Assembly (NCBI GenBank): GCA_009667805.1 | Contig: CM019064.1 | Coordinates: 273,959,662 to 274,023,661 of the forward strand | DNA length: 64,000 nt | Reading direction: 5' to 3' | From: Leptobrachium leishanense | Taxonomy: Eukaryota > Chordata > Amphibia > Anura > Megophryidae | Shown: positions 23,340 to 35,240 of the stretch, piece after piece | Layout of the letters: each line of letters begins with the position of its first letter | How positions within the stretch are numbered: the stretch's first letter is position 1 | Notes under the pieces: model-generated | The model's input: only the letters and a program-made list of their open reading frames with translations | Database searches by the model: none | Told to the model about the DNA's origin: nothing | Made by a program: the position numbers and the translations under genes

Positions 23340-23745
23340 CATGGGGCGGCTGTTCGAATGCTCTATCGGCATTCGAACAGCCGCCCCATGAGCTCCGTCT
23401 CCATACTTACCTTCCCGAGCGGCAAAGTGAAAGTTTCCCCGCTTCCGGTCATTGAAGGACCCAAGCCGCGGTCACGTGGGACTCCCACGTGACTGCGACT
23501 TGGGTCCTTCAAAGAGCGGAAGCGAGGGAACTTTACCTTCGCCGCTCGGGGGTTGGATGCGCGCGGCAGCCGGGTAGAGGCTGCGAGCGCAGCCTCTACC
23601 CGGCTGCTGTGTGCATCTTGTAACCGCCGCTGCGAGCGCACAGCCGGCTCGTGCCGCGGCGGTGGCATGCTCGCGCAACCAACCGCCGCTGGTTGCGCGC
23701 GCATGCGCAGAGTAAGGCTTGGCGACGGACACGCCAAGCCTTACT
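23340..23745. repeat. Cluster of five inverted repeats, GC-rich
   Basis: Five hairpins follow each other. The first is a perfect 22-bp stem at 23340-23361 / 23369-23390. The second has arms of about 67 bp at 23415-23549 with about 85% pairing and the centre CACGTGGGACTCCCACGTG. The third is 23556-23617, centred on GAGGCTGCGAGCGCAGCCTC. The fourth is 23665-23706, with GCGCAACCAACCGCCGCTGG at the centre. The fifth is 23711-23745 (AGTAAGGCTTGGCG / CGCCAAGCCTTACT). The cluster is CpG-rich against an AT-rich surround and follows minisatellite B. Confidence 0.9.
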
Positions 23746-26471
23746 CAATTATAGTATAGATTCTCTTGGAAGCTACAGAGAGAGCGAGAATCAGTGCACC
23801 AAAGAGGGAGGTATTTTCCTAAAAGTAAAGGAGAAAACAAAGGACATAGGAGCTATTCCCTCTTATGGGATGCTCTTTTAAAGAGTGCAATTCCTATTCA
23901 ACATTAAATATTTTACATGGACTTTATATGCTACACTATGAGGCTAGTAATGTGCTTTCTTTAATTGGTATTTTTTTGTGTTCTCAAGAGGAGAAACCAT
24001 AATATTTCTTTCATGAGCATTTACAATTACCTACTTTTTGTGTGACACAGTATATATATATGGAAGGTGTCCTTTAGAAACCTTTGGTTTTTTTGCAAAG
24101 TGTTTCCTTTAGAATCCAACTCAAAATAATGATTCTCAGGTATAAAATACTAAATCCTGTACATTATAATCAGTAATCTTTTAGGATGTACTCCATGTAC
24201 TCTGGTGTGACCCTCTCCGTGTCTTTATATGTGCAATTTATGTTTTCCAGGCATACTTACAGAAAAACCTTTAACATCAATATTTAAATCATAATGCTTG
24301 TGGATACACAGCAGAATACTTTTCTAATTATAGGAAAATGGTCTGTTTTCAAGAAAAATGTTGTAAATTGGGATGTTTGCAGTTAATGATCTGTTACGTT
24401 TCATTTTAAGTCAATGCTATGTCCCTTAAGTGGAAGACAATTTCTCACAATAATGAATAGTTAAGAACTAAAGGCAATCAACGACTAGAATATACGCATT
24501 TTCTTCTCAACAAATCAATATATTTGAAAAGCTATGAATAAGAGAAAGATTCTGACGAATTTGGATTAAGAAAAGGAATAAGTTGGACTTAACAAGCATT
24601 GCTAAAGCTATCAACCTATCCATAGAAAGATAGCTATTGATTCACATATCTATAGTCTATTAAGAGGGGGGGCACCTATACGGGCCTAAAGGCGCTATCT
24701 TTTAGCCTAATTGTGGAAGGCTCTGAAGCACATGAGTAAAACCATTTCCACATCTAACTTTCCCTATGTTAGCAAACTTTATTTGAACTATTTGCGGTTT
24801 ATTTCTTTGGAGGTAACAAGACCAAAGATAGTGGACGAGTGGTGGAGGAGGAAGGGCAATTTAGATGGGTTTTACCGTGCCCATTACATCACCATTACTG
24901 CTAGGAGACTGGTCTGGATACTGTTACATTTATATGTATGGACTGCATGACCTTTTGACACACATTTTATTTATGGATGATTTGCACTTAATATATGGTG
25001 TACTGATCTGAAGGACTATTTTATTCTATTTTATTTTTGTGACGCTAGGTGGCATTGTAGCACTTGATTAATAGATTTTAAATATCACAGCTTTTTTGGC
25101 CCACATGACTGCAAAGAAATTTTATGTATCACAGGCTTTTTTGGCTTGCACTACTGTATCCGATATTAGATTCCATTGAAGTTAATGTATTTACATTGCT
25201 GTTACGCCGTGAAGGATACCCTGTTTTTATAGTTTATATTAACATGCATTTTTTGTAATTGTATTTCCTGTATATTGGTGCATTTTGTTATACTTTTCCA
25301 TTAATTTCTTCTCCAATTTTATCTCACAGTGACGCATTCCCCTTTTAACACAAAAAAAGCAGAACAGATCAAAGTCTAAACAAAAGCTGTTTCAATTGGC
25401 CTGTGACTACTTAAAGATTATCAATATGTGTCACCCATGGCAGCATGCAGAACAAGTTTGATGACAAAAGCAATTATAGTCAGACATCATCTATCTCAAT
25501 AAACATGATGACTTTACAAGCATAGGCAATGGGCTTTTTGTACATGGAAAAAAAAGGATATGATGTACCTAAAGGTTTTAATAGAGTAATCTTCAATTTA
25601 AATAACATAATATAATTAATGTGTAGGAGTATGTTTAATTTAACCTACTTTAGAATTCTGTGATCTCAACATTCTTTTCACATCGACCATCAGTTTCCAA
25701 TTAGCCGTTGGGTAGTTGTTGTTTTTCGTTCACTTGTGATGTATAAGAAAGGGAGATTAAGGTCTGTCCTTAGATTTACAGGTGAGATGACTGGATGAAA
25801 ATAAATTTGAAGTATGATATTTCTTGGCCATTACTACATTTATTTTCCCTCTACACTGATATATCGATACACTATAAATTGTTACAGTACATGCATAAAA
25901 TGCTATTTGTTTCAGTTTCCTTACTGCGGTTAGTGCTCATTCTTGCTATATTCAACAGATATTTTCTAACGGCCATGTGTCAAAAAGATAGGATATACCT
26001 ATAGAATCCTTACAATTAAACAGAAAATAATTGGATTATAAGTAATGCATTTTGAGCCAGGGGTGGAAATCCTTACTATATACAAATTTTTAATCAGATT
26101 TCAGTAATAATTTCATGGAAGTCATTCTTCACATATTTTTGCTAGTCAATATTATATTAAAACCGCACCTCAGACAATCTTTATATATTTACAGTCTATA
26201 ATTTGTATGTTTACAGTACTGAATTTTACGTTTCCATCAATTCCTAAAAAATAATTGCTTATTAATAATCTATATTAATAAATAGATTTCCTTGGCAAAG
26301 GGTAACATCTTATGGATTATGAATCACCTGGATTCTGTAATTTGTTATGAGATTTGGATGGTCAGTCACTTATCGAAATATACAAAAGGTAGCGGTGATT
26401 TGTAAACATATAATACATACCATAATGGTTTCTTACATTACATAAGTGTGACTTGCCACTTATATAAATAG
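23746..26471. other. No gene recognised
   Basis: AT-rich DNA without convincing coding frames. A block near 24820-25070 (GGGTTTTACCGTGCCC, GTGACGCTAGGTGGCATTGT) resembles the 3' part of Penelope-like elements but is too weak to call. Confidence 0.45.
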
Positions 26472-26686
26472 TAGACATGTGCACAGCACAAAATTTCGTT
26501 TTGAACTAATGCATTAGTACTAAAATGCAATTTATTTAGTTGCTAAAGAAATTCGTTTTCAGTTCTTTAGTATGAAAACTAATTTCATTCATCCGAAAAC
26601 CAGTGGATACAATTACTATTGTAGTGGCTCCTCAGAGGGCTGAGATCGCTGCTTGTTACAGTATCTCTCACTCTCAGCACAATGTG

Positions 26687-26816
26687 GGCCATATTATATA
26701 GCTGGTGCTAACTTAACCAGAGCTGTTGTAAACTTCCCAGAGCTATTATAGCCTATGGAGGTTTTCAGTTTACAACAGCTCTGGTTAAGTTAGCACCAAC
26801 ATTGTAATACTGCCCG
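26687..26816. mobile_element. Family C-like miniature nested in hAT arm
   Basis: The ends GGGCCATATTATA and TACTGCCC flank long inverted arms (GGTGCTAACTTAACCAGAGC, continuing to GTTGTAAAC). The arm on the right reads outward GGGCAGTATTACAATGTTGG, close to the termini of family C. Comparing the two arms of the host palindrome shows that this stretch is extra sequence. Confidence 0.75.
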
Positions 26817-26827
26817 TGTCAGGCAAA

Positions 26828-26985
26828 GCTGTTACAGTAACTGACTGCTGCTCATCACAGCGCTCAGAGTTTCAGTAAAACTAGTAAATAATATTTTTAT
26901 ATATAAGACGTTAGAACAATATTATTTCCTTGTTTTACTGAAACTCTGAGCGCTGTGATGAGCAGCAGTCAGTTACTGTAACAGC
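26828..26985. repeat. Perfect 54-bp inverted repeat, 50-bp loop
   Basis: The arms at 26828-26881 and 26932-26985 are exact reverse complements by eye. The left arm starts GCTGTTACAGTAACTGACTG. They form the core of the hAT palindrome. Confidence 0.9.
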
Positions 26986-27072
26986 TGAGCCTGATACATT
27001 GTACTGAGAGATAATGTAACAAGCAGCCGATCTCAGCGCTCACAGCCACTGGATTTAAAGGGCTAAAAAAAA

Positions 27073-27245
27073 AAGGCTCCTCTCTGTATAATGTTTAGAA
27101 CATCCTCCTGCATTAATAAATACCCCTCTCTGTATAATGTATACAACATCCACCTGCATTAATTAATACCCCTCTCTGTTTAATATATAGATCATCCTCC
27201 TGAATTAATGTCCCTCTCTGTCTAGAACATCCTCCTGCATTGGCA
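27073..27245. repeat. Tandem repeat, about 50-bp unit, 4 copies
   Basis: Copies run CCCTCTCTGTATAATGT, AGAACATCCTCCTGCATTAA, TAATACC. The array is inside the hAT miniature at 26472-27477. Confidence 0.85.
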
Positions 27246-27770
27246 TGTGGAGGGTGCAGAACTTCGGATGTTGCGATGTTCGCTCTTCATTGCTGGTCTC
27301 CTTCACTCATCAATATAATATCACAAAAAGGACTGAAACTAAAATGTAATGCATTTTATTTTAGTTTCTTTCGTTTTTTGTACTGAGCAGTTTCGTTTCT
27401 CTTGAGTCATACTAAAACTAAATTATCCCAAAATTCGGACTAAATCGTTTTAGTACTAAAACGAATGCACATGTCTAATAAATAGTAAGTGTGTTGCTCT
27501 GGGAACGGAGTTCATTATAAAGCGTTTATCTGTAACGCAGATTAGCTTTAATACTCAGAATGAAAAGTAAGTACTTGCACCGCAATGTCAAACAACTATG
27601 TTACATCGCTGCTATTCAATAACAACAGAATTTCATAGAGTGAAAGACAAAGGAAATAGCTGAAACTGGGTATTACATTTAGTGAGTAATACCACAAAGA
27701 TTTCCATAATACTGGTAATTCAACCATGGAAATCTTAGGTCGGTGAGTATATGGCATTTGTGAGCATTAA

Positions 27771-28195
27771 GGCTAGGGTCAGACTAACGCATTTTTCACG
27801 TTGTCCGTGAAAATGTGCGTTCGAAGAATGGACGTATTTTTTCACGGAATACGCAATAGCGGTCATACTATGCGCAGTTTCATCCGTGATTTTGTACGGA
27901 TCATCAATAAAACACTTCTTGCATCTGGACGTTATGTTAGCCGGACATTAGCAGCGTCTGATGTCTCCAATTCACGCACACACGCCGCTAGCGGGCGCAG
28001 CGCACTCTGTACGTCAGTACTAGTGGTTTAACGTTCTCGAAAAAATGCGTTCATTTTCCACTTGCGTTGCGCAGCCGGACTTTTGTGCGACCGTACATCG
28101 TATATTGGCCGTCATTGCCCGGCATCTGCTGCTAGCACGGCCGTGATTAAGTGCGCCAGAACGCGCGTTCGCACTGCCTCAGTCTGACCCTAGCC
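27771..28195 (+). mobile_element. Family A TIR element, 425 bp
   Basis: The ends are GGCTAGGGTCAGAC and GTCTGACCCTAGCC. The flanks are TAA (27768-27770) and TTA (28196-28198), a TWA pattern typical of PIF/Harbinger. The interior is CpG-rich, with CGGACGTTATGTT-like and CGCAGCGCACTCTGTACG blocks and no transposase. It is the same length as the copy at 32127. Confidence 0.85.
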
Positions 28196-28409
28196 TTAGA
28201 GTTAGGGCTGCATGGGAGTTCTCGCTACACTATATGTTGGAATATGAGAAGGATTACCAAACAGTGGCAATGTTATGAAATTACACGCAGTGCAGCGAAA
28301 AATGTAAATAGTATATGTGTTTATTAAAATGAAGTTATTTTAAACACTGCGCTGCAGACAACAAACTTCCGCATATTGTCAGGTGTACACCTGAAGTTAT
28401 GGACATAAA

Positions 28410-29364
28410 GGGGTATTCATGTCTCTGACATTTCGGTGCTCTCTTGTTCCCTACACTTCGGGGAATCAAAGTCTCCTGCTCACATTTCCTTTACATGTGA
28501 GGTTGGGTGTCTAAAATCTAAGTTACGTGTGACTACTACGGTAGTTGAAAGGTCTATGTATCAAAATCCATGACGCTGCAGTGAATTCAGCATTCACCAC
28601 AGGGATCCCTGAAGTGCAAGGAAAAGCCTCTGCAAAACTGCTGATTATAGAAAAAAATTAAAAACCGCTGCAAAACCGCTGAAATTATCAGATACGATCC
28701 AATCAGCCGCTGCAAACCCGCCAATCCGTGTCCGGAAAAAGCAGACGATCCACTGAACACAGCGACGACCAGCCGCAGGACAAACAGGCTTTTTAAATTA
28801 ATAATACGATTGAAAGTGTCAAATTTGAAATGCTGTTTGCAAAAAAACTACTGGAGAAAAATGTCTGGAATTAACATATAAGGTCCTATGAATAATAATA
28901 AAAATGTCTGTTACAGAAAAAAAAATCATTATTAATCGGAAAACGTTTCACGAAAAAAACAAACCATGAAAAATGCCTAAGACAAATCTTAAAAAAATTA
29001 TTTAAAAAAAGAGAGACATTTTGCTACAGATTAAAATAATAAATGGTTTAATAGATATTGGATAAAAATGGGATTTTTTTAAACATTGAAACCTATGGTA
29101 TTCATCTGATTAAACCTGCCAAATGAAACCACTGAACATCAAGGCATTTCACTGACATTTTTCTGCTGTTCGGTATTCTCTGAATAGGTTAACCATTGTT
29201 TCTCTGTGGGGATTTCACTGCTATCGAACAGGCACCATATTTTGCTGGCAATTCGCCAAAATTTGGCGAACTGCCTGCTTTCTGAATAGGGAATGGCCAT
29301 GAAATTGCACCGTACGGGAAAATTCACTGTTCGGTGCCATATTGGCTCTCTCTAAATAACCCTG
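28410..29364 (+). mobile_element. Family B2 element, about 955 bp
   Basis: The left end is degraded (GGGTATTCAT) and the right end is CTCTAAATAACCCTG. The order of blocks parallels family B: a hairpin-like start, CATTCACCACAGGGATCCCT, CCGCTGCAAAACCGCTG, an AT-rich core, GAACAGGCACCATATTTTGC, and GAAATTGCACCGTACGGG in place of the GGTAACCG hairpin. It is a sister subfamily of B with diverged subterminal hairpins. Confidence 0.75.
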
Positions 29365-31625
29365 AAAGTGTCCTGCAAACGGCATGGACCTGCAGCCTCA
29401 TCCACAAGGGCTGACAGCTTGGATGTAAGCCATCACTATGGGACTGCCCCCACCCACTGACATATTCACACCAGGGCATGATGATGTCAGAAACGAGACT
29501 TTCCCGCACCAGGCTGGGGAAATCCCATTATAGGAGGTACAGGGGTCTTATGGATTTACTGTATTTGATACAAAGGATATTTCTGCCTGTATGTTAAAAC
29601 TGCAGACCCCATCTGAAATTGTGCAAGATGAAGGACGCCATCGAGAGTTTAGAACCTTTATTCTCAGCAATATTTTTGTTACAGATACAATTAAAAATGT
29701 GAAAATTCACATTATTTAATATTTTGACCATTTTGATATAAGAATCTCTATGCAAAATTGCCATATTACCCAAACTATTTAACTACACATCCCACACGTC
29801 AAATGAATCTTATCAGAATTTCTTTATTAATAAGAATCACTTGGTAGTGAAGCAGTTATAAGAAATTGCCGAGCAGACAAATAAATGTGATTAGTATTGA
29901 CAAAATACTATAATAAAATATTCAAAAAGAAATATAAATCGAGGTGGAAACAGTACTAACGTAAAAACTATTACAAAAACATTGCAGGTGAGAATGAATT
30001 AAAGCCAAATTTGCTTCCTAAAAATGTAAATAACTGACAATCATCCAAAATTTGTTTTGACAATTTGTATTTGATATGTATCTCATACATGTATTTACCT
30101 CAGATACTTTAAAATAATAAAATTACTTGTGCATGTGAGTTTAGCAACATCAACAGCTATACTAATAGAATGACCACATTGTTAATGTAGACTTTAGAGT
30201 GTAAACTTTACTACACTGTGTATTATCTTCAATGTTGAATCAGAACACTATTATGAGACATGATACACATTTAAAAACATGAATTTGAAATAACTACGAG
30301 TTATTAGAAAATAGATAAGAAATACTAACTTATAGCCAACATGTAAGATAAGAAAGTGCCCACACTTACTGAATCACGGTAAACATCCCCAAAGGAGTGT
30401 CACAGTCCATGATTTCTAATTGTGATAGAGGTTTTTTTCTAGGAAAAAATAGAGATTGACACTCAGCACAGAACTGATTCTGCTCATTGGAACTCTGGCT
30501 TGCACTGAGCATTTGACAAAGTCAGGGCAAGCAATACTTACATACTTAGCCTGGGGGATTTAATCAGCTGTTCCAATGTGTCATTTGTTTCATTGCTAAA
30601 CCAAACTGACAAAATTCAATAGCACAAGCTTTGACACTCACCACAACACTGGTATTGCAATTATAAATGTGCTTTTGCTTGTGAAGGAAAAAAATAAAAA
30701 ATAACATTAAAAGGAAAGATCTTGGTAGTTCGGCTGCTACCGAGCAACAGATATTGAATGGAAATAAAAACAAGGATATAAATTTAGATGCTTGAATTGT
30801 TATTTGCTTCATACTCAGAAACATCATTTGATGCATTCGATTATTTTATGTTCTTGTTATTTCGTTGTGAGAGGTTTTAAAGTGTAAATGAATTTTTGTG
30901 TATTGTTTTTCATAAACAGTGCTGTGTACAATGGTAAGAAAAATGGATACATAAATATAGAATTTGGGTATTACTGCTAGATGGCCATAGTGTGCATCCT
31001 TATCTTCCCACTGGAATGAACAACCTCAAAAGGTAATGGGAGAATCCATATATCATATACACAACGGGCTCTATTGTTTTTCATAAACATGGAATATTTG
31101 AAATCTCACGCTATTGTTGTTCTATACTCCTGCTCATTTGAACAACACTTCCATTTCTGCATCTTTGAACGTGTTTTTGTTTTGGACACTAAGTTTGATT
31201 CATTGACAGACGGGGATAGAATTTAGAATATTAAAATAAAATTATAAATATCCTTTTCACTACCTACCTACTATTAACTCTCAACCTTTTATTGTGTTCT
31301 AATTTTTTTCTTTCTTTTCCCTACATTGTCTGCTTGTTCATGATTTTGGCATATACATTTTATATCACGTAATATTTTCATATGCCTTTTTCATATGTTA
31401 TTCAATTTCTCTGCTCTTGAAATATGAAAAATCTATACCATTAACAGCAATCCTTGACAGGAAAACGAACAGTAAGGTATTTCTGGGAAATGTTGGACCT
31501 TAACCTTTATGAAATATCTAAGGTGCTACATGGTTTTTAGTGTTAAACTCAGCCTTAAAATTCAATATAATGAAACTGTATATGCAAGACAGTGCTCGTG
31601 CTCATTCAGTCTTGACTGAGGCAAA
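29365..31625. other. No gene recognised
   Basis: AT-rich sequence with no reading frame above about 90 codons and no transposon ends noticed. Confidence 0.5.
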
Positions 31626-31730
31626 CAGAGTTATTCAGAGAAAGGTGAAACTCTGGAGTACATTTGGAGAAGTGAAAATTCGAGGTCAAAGTAGCTAATT
31701 TGGAAAGTGAGATAGGAATGTTTTCTGGTC
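31626..31730 (+). mobile_element. Family D left-end fragment
   Basis: It starts CAGAGTTATTCAGAG and continues AAGTGAAAATTCGAGGTCAA and TTTGGAAAGTGAGATAGGAA, as in the copy at 54856. The right half is missing. Confidence 0.6.
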
Positions 31731-32126
31731 TCGCAGCCTTCTGTGTGTTGACTCTACATGGTCTTACTCACTTCTGACGCGGTAAGACACCTTATCATTG
31801 GGATGAGGGGTAGTCTTCCTAGCCTCTACATCATTCTGTGTTTCCAATTACATGAGAAGTCATTCAGCAAATCTGGAAGGGAGGTATTTGTGTCATAGGC
31901 AGGGAACTGACAATCAGCAACAAAACAGCTGGCATATGCCAGAGCTGGACACATATTTAGAGGCCATTTAATAGAGAATGGTGATTCCATTGCCACTTTT
32001 TGAAGGCCTGGAACAACTCAGGTGGAGGGCCCTTGAGCTGCCCCTGATGCCAGCACTCTAGGAGTATTTTTCTAAGGTAGCCGTTAGAGCAACAGGATGA
32101 GGGGGCAGGGTCGTGGGAGCAGTTAA

Positions 32127-32551
32127 GGCTAGGGTCAGACGAACGCATTTTCGCGTTGTGTGTGAAAAAGTGCGTTCGAACGAATGGACGCATTTTTTCA
32201 CGGAGTACGCGATAGCGGTCATACGATGCGCATTTGCGTTCGTGATTTTGTACGGATCATCAATAAAACACTTTTTGCGTCTGGACGTTATGTTGGCCGG
32301 ACATTAGCAGGGTCTGACATCTCAAAATCACGCACACACACCGCTAGCGGACGCAGCGCACTCTGTACGTCCGTACTAGCGGTTTGACGTTCTCGACAAA
32401 ATGCGTTCATTTTCCACTTGCGTTGCGCGGCCGGACTTTCGTGCGACCGTACTTCGTATATTGGCCGTCATTGCCCGTCATTTGCTGCTAGTGCGGCCGT
32501 ATTTAAGTGCGCCAGAACGCACGTTTAAAGTGCGCTAGTCTGACCCTAGCC
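32127..32551 (+). mobile_element. Family A TIR element, 425 bp
   Basis: The ends are GGCTAGGGTCAGAC and GTCTGACCCTAGCC with an exact TAA duplication at 32124-32126 and 32552-32554. The sequence is collinear with 27771-28195 and about 90% identical by eye. No transposase is encoded. Confidence 0.9.
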
Positions 32552-34540
32552 TAAAAGGCGCATGCGCAGTGGCTCTGCGCGCCTTTTTTCCCCTGAGGTA
32601 ACCTGGAAAGCAGCATCCCAACCCTCCCACCCGTTATCATAGGGATTATGTAATAAAATATATAGGTAGCGCTGATAAAGGATATAGAAAATCGCTAATA
32701 CACCTCAAATGGTCCTTGTTGCTCATCCATCAGAAAGTACACATAAGGCAGAAGATTGGTGTAGCGATAGCAATGTCCTTCCTGGGGTAAAATCAAAAGT
32801 CCCAATGTTGCACTTTTGCAGTCTTCTTCTTCAAAATACCCTCAGATAAAAACATAAGGGAGACACATCATAGTGCGACCCGTCTAGGCCACATATATGT
32901 ATGTAGATAAACAATAGCACTCACTTGCGCCATGTGCAAGCAGCCTGCGTATTCACCCAGACGATTTATTGCGTTCCAGGGTGGAACGCAAGCGCAGACA
33001 TACAACTCAGGGGCATTGAACTCTATTCCTTCAGGAAAGGATGCGGCTATCCCGGACCGGAAGTGGGTGGGGCATCGCGCCGCCGGACCGGAAGTGGATG
33101 AGTCACCTTGCTGATTTCCGCCTACAACTGAGAGCTGGTAGCTCTCACAGAGTGTGAGTATCATTCTTATGCTTGATTCCTGCACACCTTGTATTTACGG
33201 TACTATACCATTTGCTGACTCTGTGCTTTTGTTTTGAGGTTTACCACCCCAGAAAAGCACTCTGAGGACATCAAGGTTGGAGATCCCCCACCAGCTGCCT
33301 CTAATAAGATCTCCTGCCTATGCTGACTGGAAATCCTTTCCATATAGACGTTGGACTATACGTAAGCCTCTTCCTCCCAATTCTCCTATCCATGGTTTTC
33401 TGAAGCGCTACCCCATTGTGCATGACCGTGAATTTCTTTATTTTTGGGTGACGGAAGCACCCGTTTGGGGTTAAGCGAATCAGATCGTTATTGAGCGTCA
33501 CGGAACCACATCTTCATATTTTATTATACATTTAAGAAATATATGTACTATCAAAATATTTTAGTTAGGCTTTTGTTTTTTAAATACTGAACTTGAGGAT
33601 TCTGAATTTAGCAATAAGTTGTTCTTCGAGAAGAGTGAAGAAGCGCCTAAAAACTGCTTGCATATTTTTAAAATACTAAGTAAATAAAATCAGTCTAGAA
33701 ACGTTAGCATTCCATCAGCTGATTTTCTTGTGTGGACTGGACTGTAAAAATTCCAGCAGCAGAAGGAAAGAAAATGATCACAATACAGAAAGACATCCAA
33801 GGGGAATGTACACTACAGTAATTACACCTCTTAGAAATCATTCCTTAATTGCTTTCCTAAAATTATGGCAAAGTCAGTAGTTAAAGCAAAATATACCATT
33901 TGAAGAGCAATTAAATTGGAAAATAATCTGCGTTTTTAAACAGGGGTGCAGTTGTGCAAACTGTAGAATACTAAATCCTCTTCTGGTGTTTGAAACAGGC
34001 AATAGCAGTAATTACACAACAATATGTTCATGAATTTTAGATACTGATCAGCAAATAATGTTGCAGGAAATGCTCGGACATTGTAATTGTAGCTTGTTAA
34101 TAATACGCTCATGCACTATATGGTCAAAATTGGTCAATTATGTATGGCACTGCACACTTTGAAGTCTGCAATCTATTTAATGACACAGCAATTTTCGCTT
34201 TATGATGCCAAAAGATTTCTGATGATGAGATGCAACCAACACTTTCATGAAAAAGTTATTTATAAACTACATCTGGAATCACTGCCAGATTTTGTAACTG
34301 ATTTGTGTCATTTCAAAGTGCAATTAATAGAAGTTTGGAATAAAGGAAAAGGATTTAAATTAGAGAAGCATTCAAACAAGGCCCAAATATGACTTTTATA
34401 CTGCATCTTGTAGGCAATGTATACAAGTTCAGTAAGATAGATGCAATGCAATTTTGAGATGGATAAAGTGTGAAAAAAAATGGTATTCGGTAACTGATAA
34501 ATTAACCATATTGAGGCACTTACTAAAATACAAACAGAAG
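32552..34540. other. No gene recognised
   Basis: A short hairpin at about 32555-32594 (AAAAGGCGCATGCGCAG / CTGCGCGCCTTTT) follows the family A element. From 32880 to 33130 the sequence is GC-richer, with a repeated CCGGACCGGAAGTGG word. The rest is AT-rich. No supported coding frame. Confidence 0.45.
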
Positions 34541-35240
34541 GGGGGCCTGGCCAGTTGCGAAGGGGACAAGGCATGTTACAGGGGAGTTCCGCTCGTATTA
34601 CAGAATAAGTCTGATTTTTGGGTCAGATTCCCCTACTTTTTTGCAGATTCTGGAGTCCCTGTGCAGCTGGACATCTGCTGAAATGCTCCAGAGTCCGTGT
34701 TGTCCCCCCCCTCCAGAGCTGAGACACGAGTACTGCCGTCGTTTGCAGGCAAGTAAGCGACCGTCGGCTATTTTGAAGCCTGCTTCCTGTTTCTCCCCTT
34801 TCTTGGAGTTTTGCCCCTCGTGCCTCTCCCTGTGGAGAATCCTTGTCTGGGAGGCGAGCCCTCTGAGTGCCTTGTGAATGGAGGGCCCCCATCTACAGGC
34901 AGCTGTGGATGTGCTTGCGGTGGAGGCTGCAGGAGACCACATGGAATGGTGGCACCTGGATCCCCCTCCCCCCCTCGGAGGCCTGGAGGCTGTGCCTACA
35001 TGCCTAGAAGACTTCCTGGATCTTCGGTTGGGGGATGAGGGGAGCCAGATAATGAGAGGCACCTGGAGGCAGCTAATGGCAGTGTTGGGAGCTGGCTGAG
35101 AAGCGGTGCTTGCAGACGGACCGGGAGCGGAGTCGTCTGACCGGGACACTTCCACTGAGGCTGATGGTGAGAGGCAGGGGCTGTGTCTAGCGACCTCAAC
35201 ATCAGAGCTGAGCAGGATGATGCGGGGACAATGACTCTGA
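34541..35240. other. GC-rich stretch upstream of hAT transposase
   Basis: About 700 bases, much richer in GC than the surround. Frames of 70-190 codons occur on both strands but none resembles a BED zinc finger, the domain expected upstream of a hAT transposase. The plus frame that continues into the transposase carries stops at 35097, 35232 and 35238. It may be a 5' untranslated part, a decayed exon or an unrelated repeat. Confidence 0.4.

Larger units (their letters stand above)
26472..27477. mobile_element. Palindromic hAT miniature, 1006 bp
   Basis: The ends are TAGACATGTGCA and TGCACATGTCTA with an identical 8-bp target duplication, ATAAATAG, at 26464-26471 and 27478-27485. TTTCGTTTT-like sequence follows each end. 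The interior is mostly one large inverted repeat (arms from about 26600 to 26881 and 26932 to 27055). A smaller element is inserted in the left arm and a 50-bp tandem array lies on the right. No transposase is present. Confidence 0.88.

Noticed and set aside
22291..23492. Three overlapping plus-strand frames of 337-366 codons
   Set aside because: They cross minisatellite B, whose unit has no stop in any frame. All three read shifted versions of the same short peptide, so they are repeat artefacts.
32868..33185. Minus-strand frame of 105 codons in GC-richer DNA
   Set aside because: No domain, no splice or promoter context, and equally long frames exist on the other strand.
34598..35155. Minus-strand frame of 185 codons
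   Set aside because: It lies in GC-rich DNA where both strands are open by chance. It has no recognisable domain and no link to the plus-strand transposase.
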